Positions 1 through 5,525 of a DNA stretch of 6,445 nucleotides are shown here, in pieces; position 1 is the first letter of the stretch; the number at the start of each line of letters is the position of its first letter. The stretch is from NCBI GenBank assembly GCA_946538875.1, contig CAMNHD010000094.1, forward strand, positions 1-6,445, written 5' to 3'. The notes under the pieces are model-generated. The model saw nothing but the letters and a program-made list of their open reading frames with translations, ran no database searches and was not told the DNA's origin. A program made the translations under genes and the position numbers. The stretch comes from an uncultured Treponema sp. GTDB taxonomy: Bacteria; Spirochaetota; Spirochaetia; Treponematales; Treponemataceae.

Positions 1-9
1 CGGGCTTTT

Positions 10-79
10 GTGCGAAGCACCGGAGGCGGAAGCCGTAGCCCCGGAAAGCGGGGAAGGGGGTGCAAGGGGCAACCGGTTG
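10..79. repeat. GC-rich cluster of small palindromes
   Basis: Four short palindromes follow one another: GTGC-GAA-GCAC (10-20), GGC-GGAA-GCC (25-34), CCCCG-GAAAG-CGGGG (39-53) and CAACCGGTTG (70-79). The block is much richer in G/C than the sequence next to it (about 85-190) and carries no convincing gene. This is the form of dispersed intergenic repeat elements, but only one copy is visible. The rest of the 1-210 region holds no gene and no convincing terminator for the GH32 gene. Confidence 0.5.
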
Positions 80-210
80 GAGCAGAAAAACTGAATCTGG
101 AAAAAGCAGGCGGCTCCAAGAGAAAAAATTTCAGAATACAAAAGAGATGGTATTTTTCATTTTCGCCTCTGCACCATGCAAAACTGCAAGGGTCTGGCAC
201 TAAAGGCTTG

Positions 211-1692
211 TCACTGATTGCCGGAGACTAGTGTAAACATGTCAAGGCTCAGGACAGCCCCTCCAATTGCGGCAAAAGAAATTTTTTCTGCGCTCTCTTT
301 TGTAAATACGGCAAGGCTCAGCACCTGCTCACCTCCGTTTACAAAAACTTCAAGGCTGTACCTGTCCATCACAAGCCGCAGGGAAAGTTTTTTTTCTTTG
401 CAGAGAAGATGACATTCACGGCTGTGCAAAATTGCACGCCTTGAACCGCTGCGGCTCCTGTCAAGGCTGAGGGTGTTTTCACTTGCCCTGTACAAGATTT
501 CAGTGTAATGCTTTTCGTCTTCCGCCAGCCTCATGGAAAAGACAGAGTTTTCCGAAGCAGGGGCAAGTACAAGCTCCATGTCTAAAACTCGTCCATGAAT
601 ACCGGCAAGCTCAAGCCTTTCATCGCCTAGCTTAACATTTGAATAAGAAACTTTTTCCCTGCGCAAAGACTCAAGCTCTTTTACAGGCCATTGGTAAAGC
701 CTGCCCTTCTTTATAAAAAGCTCCCGTGGACAAGACATCATTCCGGCCCAGGGGCAGGAGCTTTTTCTTACGGCAAGGTCGTCCCAGTTTTGCAACCAGC
801 CAATCATGATTCTGCGGCCATCAGGGGAAAGCACTGTCTGCGGGGCATAAAAGTCTATGCCGCTGTCCACTGCCTGAAAAGATTCCTCGGCAAAGCTTCC
901 GTTTTTTTCATCAAAAGAGCCGATAAAACATGCCGTTCCGCTTCCCGGGTTAAAGGCTTCATCTCCCTTCATATCCTGCGGGCTGAGCAAAAGGACATTC
1001 TTTCCGTCAAGCGAAAAAAAGTCTGGACATTCCCACATTGTGCCATATCTCTTTTTGTTTTCCGCCAGGGGCTTCCAGTAGGACCAGCTGATTCCATCTT
1101 GGCTTGTAAACAAAAGAATCTGTCCGCTTCCGTCAGCAGCCCTATTTGCCACCGCACAGCAAAATCTTCCATCGGAAAGTTTCCATATCTTTGGATCGCG
1201 GAAATCATTTTTGCTGGTCCCTTCAGGCAAGAGGGATGAATCAATCACAGGGTTCTGCGCAAACTTTTCATAATTCTGACCGTCACCCAAGGCAAGGCAC
1301 TGAACCTGAACGTCCTTTACAGAATCCCCCTCTTTTATCTGCCTGACTCCGGTATAGACAAGCAGATGTTTCCCGTCGGAAGTTTCCATGGCACTTCCAG
1401 AAAAGCAGCCGTTGCAGTCATAGTCAGAATCAGGTGCAAGAGCAGCCGGGAGATATTCCCATTGAAGGAGGTCTCTTGAAACTGCATGTCCCCAGTGCAT
1501 TGTGTCCCAATGAAGTCCGTAAGGATTGTACTGATAAAAAAGATGGTAGCTTCCCTTGTAAAAGGAAAATCCATTGGGATCGTTCATCCAGCCGCACATC
1601 GGTGTAAGGTGAAAGACAGGTCTCTCATCTGCACCGATAGCGGACGCTGCACGGGTTTCATATTCTCTGGCTTTCTGCAACAGCATGCTCAT
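211..1692 (-). CDS. GH32 beta-fructosidase (sucrose / sucrose-6-phosphate hydrolase type)
   Basis: A 493-residue glycoside hydrolase of family 32, which cuts terminal beta-fructosides (sucrose, sucrose-6-phosphate or short fructans) with retention of configuration. The three catalytic blocks are intact: WMNDPNG with the nucleophile Asp38, FRDP with the transition-state stabiliser Asp166, and WECPD with the acid/base Glu221. The five-bladed propeller fills about residues 25-340. The C-terminal beta-sandwich follows (about 345-490) and includes DRYSLEVFVNGGEQ. Length is normal and there is no signal peptide, so it acts in the cytoplasm. Start: TAAGGGAG overlaps the stop of the binding-protein gene, with six A residues before ATG; the Met at residue 3 is too far from that site. 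The sequence is closest in style to ScrB/SacA. With no PTS gene here and an ABC importer upstream, the substrate is probably unphosphorylated, but this is inference. Confidence 0.95.
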   Translation of the reverse strand: MSMLLQKAREYETRAASAIGADERPVFHLTPMCGWMNDPNGFSFYKGSYHLFYQYNPYGLHWDTMHWGHAVSRDLLQWEYLPAALAPDSDYDCNGCFSGSAMETSDGKHLLVYTGVRQIKEGDSVKDVQVQCLALGDGQNYEKFAQNPVIDSSLLPEGTSKNDFRDPKIWKLSDGRFCCAVANRAADGSGQILLFTSQDGISWSYWKPLAENKKRYGTMWECPDFFSLDGKNVLLLSPQDMKGDEAFNPGSGTACFIGSFDEKNGSFAEESFQAVDSGIDFYAPQTVLSPDGRRIMIGWLQNWDDLAVRKSSCPWAGMMSCPRELFIKKGRLYQWPVKELESLRREKVSYSNVKLGDERLELAGIHGRVLDMELVLAPASENSVFSMRLAEDEKHYTEILYRASENTLSLDRSRSGSRRAILHSRECHLLCKEKKLSLRLVMDRYSLEVFVNGGEQVLSLAVFTKESAEKISFAAIGGAVLSLDMFTLVSGNQ

Positions 1693-1703
1693 TTTTTTCT
1701 CCC

Positions 1704-3377
1704 TTATTTTCCCAGGTTTTCGTTGTAGGCATCAAGATATTTCTGGAAGATTGAAAGCAGCCTCTTGAGCTTGTAAGACTCAAGTTTTTTGCAGAAGTTC
1801 TCCCAGTCCTGATCGCTAAAGCCGTTCATCACCCAGTCAGACTTGGCTGTGTTGATTGTCTTCGTGACATCAGCCTGAATGTTGGAAAGTTCCTCGGTGT
1901 CCTCACGGGTCATAAAGACGTTGGGGTAAACATATTTTTCATGAATGTCCGGGGTGTAGAATTCCTTTATCCAGTCAAGGCGATACTGGGCATCATCGGG
2001 GCAGGTAACATAGACACCGTAGTATTCGTCAAGAATTGCCAGTGGGCCGTTCACGCTTTCCGCTTCACGGACTTCAACAGGAGAGGCAGTTCCCAAAGGA
2101 GCGTGTTTCAGCATCTTTTCCCCAGCCTTGTTTTTTCCCAGCACAAAAATGTCAAAGTCATCTTCCTCGCCATAGGTTCCCCAGTTGTTCTGCGGAGATT
2201 GGAAAGGCTCGTACATCTGATCAAGCCAGGCACAAACAAGGGCTGGATTCTTTGCAACGGCAGTCACAACACAGCGTCCCCTGTCAAAGCCGCTGGTAAA
2301 GGAACCGTTCTGGGCTGTAAGGTTGCGGGTGTCCGCAGTAAGAACAGGAAGAGGCACATAGTCGGCAAGATTTGCAATGTTTGCCACATCCCAGCTGAAA
2401 CATACTCCGTAGCGGCCAGACTTTCCCTTGGAAACATAAGTGGACCATTCCTGGGTAAAGGCTTCGGGGTCAATCAGCCCCTGCTCATAAAGCTTGTGAA
2501 GCCAGGCTGTTCCTTTTTTAAAGCCCTCCTGGGTTGCGCTGCAAATCACCTTGCCTTCATCGGTAACAGCAATATGCCTTCCCTTGTCGGCGTCCCCGTA
2601 ACCTTCACCAAAGCCGTTAATCAGAACGTAGGGATCCTGACCGCCATCGTTCATAATACATGACATGGGGATGACGCTTCCGTCAATCTTGAATTCTTTT
2701 TTGAGCAGCTGGGCCTTGTCGCGGAAAGCAAGGAGAACTTTTTCAAAGTCCTCAACATTTGTCGGTATTTCAAGACCAAGGAAATCCAGCCACTTTTTGT
2801 TGATAAAGCTCATGTTGTCGATTACCTGAATTGCCTCTTTTCCCGAACCCAGCTGTTCAATCCAGGGAAGTCCCCAGATGTGCCCCTTTGCATCCGTACA
2901 CATGGCCCGGTATTCAGGATACTTGTCGAACACGCCCTTAAGGTTTGGCATGTAGGCATCAATGTAGCCTTCAAGCGGAATGATGATTCCCTGATCGGCA
3001 TATTTCAAAAGATTTGAATCGTTAAAGTTTGCAGTAAAGACAAAATCCGCCAGGCTCTTGGGGGTGGCCATGGCAAGGGTTATCTTGTCATACCACTGGT
3101 CGCTCTGTATGGCCGTCCATTTAACTTCCACATTTGTCTTTTCCTCAAGACGCTTAAAGATTGTGCGCTTGGCAGGGTCAGACTCCGTGCTCGGCGGAAA
3201 GCTTGTAAGCCCCGTAATCACAGCCCTGGTCTTCAGGGGGAACTCAAGCTCTGACAAATCAACTTTCTGCACTTCACCGGAATTCAGCTCAACACCCTTT
3301 CCTTTGCAGGCAGCCAGGCTTCCCAGACACAGAGCAGCAGCTGTCAGGGAACAAAACAAGATACTTATTTTTTTCAT
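1704..3377 (-). CDS. ABC transporter sugar-binding lipoprotein, LplA/YtcQ-like
   Basis: A 557-residue extracytoplasmic binding protein that would capture the sugar and deliver it to the two permeases. It starts MKKISILFC with a short basic end, a hydrophobic stretch and a lipobox LAAC at residues 21-24, so Cys24 should be lipidated and anchored to the membrane. The length, well above the roughly 420 residues of MalE-like proteins, and the C-terminal helical end (SDWVMNGFSDQDWENFCKKL, then a YKLKRLLSIFQKYLDAYNE-type helix) fit the LplA/YtcQ group, as does TSFPPSTESDPAKRTIFKRL near the N-terminus. The start is fixed by the AGGAGG site at 3388-3383. It lies 132 nt after the permease, behind a hairpin, and 11 nt before the GH32 gene. 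A beta-fructoside ligand is inferred only from that neighbour. Confidence 0.93.
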   Translation of the reverse strand: MKKISILFCSLTAAALCLGSLAACKGKGVELNSGEVQKVDLSELEFPLKTRAVITGLTSFPPSTESDPAKRTIFKRLEEKTNVEVKWTAIQSDQWYDKITLAMATPKSLADFVFTANFNDSNLLKYADQGIIIPLEGYIDAYMPNLKGVFDKYPEYRAMCTDAKGHIWGLPWIEQLGSGKEAIQVIDNMSFINKKWLDFLGLEIPTNVEDFEKVLLAFRDKAQLLKKEFKIDGSVIPMSCIMNDGGQDPYVLINGFGEGYGDADKGRHIAVTDEGKVICSATQEGFKKGTAWLHKLYEQGLIDPEAFTQEWSTYVSKGKSGRYGVCFSWDVANIANLADYVPLPVLTADTRNLTAQNGSFTSGFDRGRCVVTAVAKNPALVCAWLDQMYEPFQSPQNNWGTYGEEDDFDIFVLGKNKAGEKMLKHAPLGTASPVEVREAESVNGPLAILDEYYGVYVTCPDDAQYRLDWIKEFYTPDIHEKYVYPNVFMTREDTEELSNIQADVTKTINTAKSDWVMNGFSDQDWENFCKKLESYKLKRLLSIFQKYLDAYNENLGK

Positions 3378-3382
3378 TATAT

Positions 3383-3388
3383 CCTCCT
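3383..3388 (-). promoter_or_regulatory. Ribosome-binding site of the solute-binding protein
   Basis: AGGAGG on the minus strand lies 5 nt before the ATG at 3377-3375. It fixes the start of the binding protein. The frame is open further upstream to a TTG at 3416, but that start has no ribosome-binding site and would hide the signal peptide. Confidence 0.85.
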
Positions 3389-3453
3389 TAATGAAATCAT
3401 ATTCAGACAGCTTCAAAAGCAGGCGGCTTTGGAAACTGACTTTGTTTTTTATA

Positions 3454-3496
3454 GGAAGCTCGAAAAAATTGCCGAAGGCGAGTTTTTCGAGCTTCC
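3454..3496 (-). promoter_or_regulatory. Perfect 14-bp inverted repeat between permease and binding-protein genes
   Basis: Arms GGAAGCTCGAAAAA (3454-3467) and TTTTTCGAGCTTCC (3483-3496) are exact inverted copies with a 15-nt loop that holds a small GCC/GGC stem. On the minus-strand RNA the hairpin starts 13 nt after the permease stop codon. No T-run follows the base; the following bases are TATAAAAAAC. It could be a leaky attenuator, an RNA-processing site, or a cap that protects the binding-protein message. Such intercistronic hairpins are a known way to set permease and binding protein at different levels. Confidence 0.7.
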
Positions 3497-3509
3497 CTTA
3501 TATTTTTCA

Positions 3510-4409
3510 TCAGCCCTTGACCGAGCCGATAAGAACACCCTTGTCAAAGTATTTTTGGAAGAAGGGATACATCACCACCAGCGGCAAACTGGAAACAATT
3601 ATGGTTGCGTATTTTAAAAGCTCGGCAAGCTGAGCCCTGGCCGCAGTACTCTGCATGTCGGAAATCATCCCGGACTCAGGCTGGTTCTGAATCAGAATGG
3701 AACGTAGCACCAGCTGCAAAGGCTGCTTGGCCGCATCGTTCAAGTAAATCATGGCATCAAAATAACTGTTCCACATGCCGACGAATTGCCAGAGGGAAAG
3801 CACCATGATTAGGGGAGCGCTGACCGGCAGCAGAATCCTGAAGAAATATGTCACTTCATTGGCACCGTCAACATAAGCCGCTTCCTGCAGTTCCTTGGGC
3901 ACACCCCTGTAAAAAGTGCGGGCAATTATCATGTTCCACACGCTGAACGAACCGGGCAGGACTATTGCCCAGATTGAATTAATCATTCCCAGGTTGCTGA
4001 TAAGAAGGTATGTGGGAATCAGGCCTCCGCCAAAAAACATGGTGATTACAAAAATCACGTTAAAGAATTTTCTTCCCTTGAAATCAGGACGGGACATGGG
4101 ATATGCCGCAAGAAGTGTCACCGCCACGGAAATCAGGGTAAAGACCACGGAATAAAGCACGGCGTTACAAAAGCCTGTCCAGATTGCCTTGTTGGCAAGA
4201 ACACGCTTGTAGGCAGTTAAAGTCCACTTGCTAAAGTCAAAAGTGATTCCCTTGTTCTGCAAGGTAACGGGATCGATGAATGAAGCCAAAATGATGTAGA
4301 CCACAGGCACTATAATGGCAAGGACAAAAAGTCCCAGAAGCACATAGCCCAGCCTCACCACCATCTTGTCCCTTGCGGAAAGCCTCAGAAAATTGCTATT
4401 TCTTTCCAT
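3510..4409 (-). CDS. CUT1 sugar ABC transporter permease, LplC/YtcP-like
   Basis: A 299-residue inner-membrane permease (PF00528), the second half of the channel. Hydrophobic segments lie at about residues 21-43, 80-103, 117-136, 146-165, 198-218 and 268-286. The EAA loop reads EAAYVDGA at 176-183, with Pro at 195. The C-terminus YPFFQKYFDKGVLIGSVKG is the ending typical of the YtcP/LplC group. The ribosome-binding site AGGAGG (4422-4417) overlaps the TAG stop of the upstream permease, with a 7-nt spacer to ATG and only 11 nt between the genes, so translational coupling is likely. The two permeases would form a heterodimer. The gene is followed by a 132-nt spacer with a long hairpin before the binding-protein gene. 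Confidence 0.93.
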   Translation of the reverse strand: MERNSNFLRLSARDKMVVRLGYVLLGLFVLAIIVPVVYIILASFIDPVTLQNKGITFDFSKWTLTAYKRVLANKAIWTGFCNAVLYSVVFTLISVAVTLLAAYPMSRPDFKGRKFFNVIFVITMFFGGGLIPTYLLISNLGMINSIWAIVLPGSFSVWNMIIARTFYRGVPKELQEAAYVDGANEVTYFFRILLPVSAPLIMVLSLWQFVGMWNSYFDAMIYLNDAAKQPLQLVLRSILIQNQPESGMISDMQSTAARAQLAELLKYATIIVSSLPLVVMYPFFQKYFDKGVLIGSVKG

Positions 4410-4420
4410 AGTTCAGCCTC

Positions 4421-5323
4421 CTAAAGTCCCTGATCTTCATCAATCTTATTGGCAATCTTGTTTACGGCAATCAGCATTATCACGTTGATGATAGTGTTAA
4501 AGAGTCCCACCGCAGTGGAAAAACCGTAGTCACCGTCAAGAAGACCTTTTTTATAAACATAGGTGGCGATGATTTCCGACGAAGCAAGGTTCAGGTCAGT
4601 TTGCAGGGCAAAGGCTTTTTCAAAACCGATGCTCATTATGTTTCCTGCCTGCAAAATGAACTGAATCACCACAATGTTTTTGATTGCAGGCCATTCCACC
4701 ACACGGATTTCCTGAAAGATGTTTGCCCCGTCAAGAATGGCGGCCTCACGAATCTCATGGTTGACATTTGCAAGGGCGGCGGTGTACATGATTGATCCCC
4801 AGCCCGCACCCTGCCAGATGCCGCTTATGATGTAGATTGAACGGAAGGCCTGGGGGGCAGCCATAAAGTTAAACTGTGTTCCCAAAAATGAATTTATCGG
4901 TCCCTTGACGGAAAGAAGAATCCTGACCATACCGCAAATCACTATGACAGAAATAAAGTTGGGCATGTAAAGCACCAGCTGAATGTTCCTCTTGATTCCA
5001 GGACTCTGAACCCGGTTAAGCAGAAGGGCCAGAATAATCGGCACAGGAAAGCCCCAGAGCAGGCCGTAAATGCTGAGCTTTAAAGTGTTTGCAAGATAGC
5101 TCAGGAAATCAGGAGATGAAAGGAAGCGGGCAAAATGCTTTAAACCAACCCAGCGGCTGCCCAAGATTCCCTTGATGGGGTTGTAATCCTGAAAAGCAAT
5201 GAAAATTCCTCCCATGGGAATGTAGCGGAAAACAATTGTAAGAACGAGAGCCGGAAGAAGAAAAACCACATAAAGCTGCCAGTGATCGCGGATATACAGC
5301 AGGGTTTTTGACTTAGACTTCAT
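4421..5323 (-). CDS. CUT1 sugar ABC transporter permease, LplB-like
   Basis: A 300-residue inner-membrane protein of the binding-protein-dependent transport permease family (PF00528), one half of the channel through which the captured sugar crosses the membrane. Hydrophobic segments lie at about residues 17-37, 78-102, 117-138, 163-185, 214-234 (weak) and 268-290. The EAA loop that contacts the ATPase is clear: EAAILDGA at 193-200, with the conserved Pro at 212. The start is supported by AAGGAGGT at 5335-5328, close to a perfect anti-SD match, with 5 nt from the AGGAGG core to ATG. It is the first gene of the operon, and the stop (TAG, 4423-4421) lies inside the ribosome-binding site of the next permease. 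The N-terminal motif RYIPMGGIFIAFQDYNP and the overall pattern fit the LplB group of complex-carbohydrate transporters. The substrate cannot be read from this protein. Confidence 0.93.
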   Translation of the reverse strand: MKSKSKTLLYIRDHWQLYVVFLLPALVLTIVFRYIPMGGIFIAFQDYNPIKGILGSRWVGLKHFARFLSSPDFLSYLANTLKLSIYGLLWGFPVPIILALLLNRVQSPGIKRNIQLVLYMPNFISVIVICGMVRILLSVKGPINSFLGTQFNFMAAPQAFRSIYIISGIWQGAGWGSIMYTAALANVNHEIREAAILDGANIFQEIRVVEWPAIKNIVVIQFILQAGNIMSIGFEKAFALQTDLNLASSEIIATYVYKKGLLDGDYGFSTAVGLFNTIINVIMLIAVNKIANKIDEDQGL

Positions 5324-5359
5324 GCCTACCTCCTTTATGAATTTGAACTTGTTTAACAG

Positions 5360-5404
5360 AGGGGAAAGGCAGCAAGTGCAAGAAATAGTTTCTGCCCTTC
5401 CCCT
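5360..5404 (-). promoter_or_regulatory. Hairpin in the operon 5' leader
   Basis: The arms at 5360-5372 and 5392-5404 pair over 13 positions: 12 Watson-Crick pairs, plus one that is a G-U pair in the minus-strand RNA. The loop is 19 nt and includes the start of a small AGAAA/TTTCT stem. No run of T follows on either strand, so it is not a plain terminator. It starts about 31 nt into the predicted transcript and ends about 25 nt before the ribosome-binding site. It may stabilise the message or act in control of the leader. I recognise no known riboswitch class. Confidence 0.55.
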
Positions 5405-5410
5405 AGTGCA

Positions 5411-5432
5411 TTTGTAAAAGCAATTTTACGAA
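5411..5432. repeat. Inverted repeat just downstream of the transcription start
   Basis: Arms TTTGTAAAA (5411-5419) and TTTTACGAA (5424-5432) are separated by 4 bp and match at 8 of 9 positions. The site would cover about +3 to +25 of the transcript, a typical place for a repressor operator. The same 9-mer makes the inverted repeat at 5486-5515. Confidence 0.55.
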
Positions 5433-5441
5433 CTTAAGTAA

Positions 5442-5470
5442 AGTGTAAAACCGCTTTTAACATTTGTCAA
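5442..5470 (-). promoter_or_regulatory. Sigma-70-type promoter of the sugar-uptake operon
   Basis: On the minus strand a perfect -35 box TTGACA (5470-5465) is followed by 17 nt and then TACACT (5447-5442), which matches four of six -10 positions. The stretch just upstream of the -35 box is A/T-rich with A-tracts and resembles an UP element. Transcription would begin near 5435, giving a leader of about 112 nt before the first permease. This is the only strong promoter I see ahead of the transporter genes. Confidence 0.8.
5446..5459. promoter_or_regulatory. Possible LacI-family-type operator in the promoter spacer
   Basis: The sequence TAAAACCGCTTTTA is a palindrome centred on CG, with one mismatched pair (5451/5454). 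It lies between the -35 and -10 boxes and overlaps the -10 box by two bases. A CG-centred AAA/TTT palindrome is the usual form of LacI/GalR-family operators, which often control sugar operons. No regulator gene is in the window, so the assignment is inference. Confidence 0.4.
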
Positions 5471-5485
5471 GTAATATTTTTACAT

Positions 5486-5515
5486 TTTTACAAATTTTGA
5501 TTCATTTTTGTAAAA
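5486..5515. repeat. Inverted repeat upstream of the -35 box
   Basis: Arms TTTTACAAA (5486-5494) and TTTGTAAAA (5507-5515) are perfect inverted copies separated by 12 bp, at about -51 to -80 of the operon promoter. The arm is the same 9-mer as in the repeat at 5411-5432. It could be a second operator. It follows the stop of the FGE-domain gene and could form a weak hairpin, but with only one G/C pair per stem it is a poor terminator. Confidence 0.5.
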
Positions 5516-5525
5516 TCTGTAAAAG

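Noticed and set aside
80..210. Terminator of the GH32 gene
   Set aside because: I found only 3-5 bp stems, such as ATGGT/ACCAT with a long loop, and no clear G/C-rich stem followed by a T-run.
10..231. Plus-strand 73-codon open frame over the GC-rich block
   Set aside because: It runs through the palindrome cluster into the 3' end of the GH32 gene on the other strand, has no ribosome-binding site, and its Gly/Arg-rich start simply reflects the repeat composition.
691..1239. Plus-strand 182-codon open frame inside the GH32 gene
   Set aside because: It is antisense to intact GH32 catalytic motifs and shows no family features of its own.
1941..2663. Plus-strand 240-codon open frame inside the binding-protein gene
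   Set aside because: It is antisense to a well-supported gene, matches no recognisable family and has no ribosome-binding site. It is a shadow of the codon pattern on the other strand.
3378..3416. N-terminal extension of the binding protein to a TTG start at 3416
   Set aside because: There is no ribosome-binding site before it, and the extension would bury the lipoprotein signal. The ATG at 3377 has AGGAGG at the right distance.
5486..5515. Terminator of the FGE-domain gene
   Set aside because: The inverted repeat has almost no G/C in its stem and a 12-nt loop. T-runs are present, but the region is A/T-rich throughout, so I do not call it a terminator.
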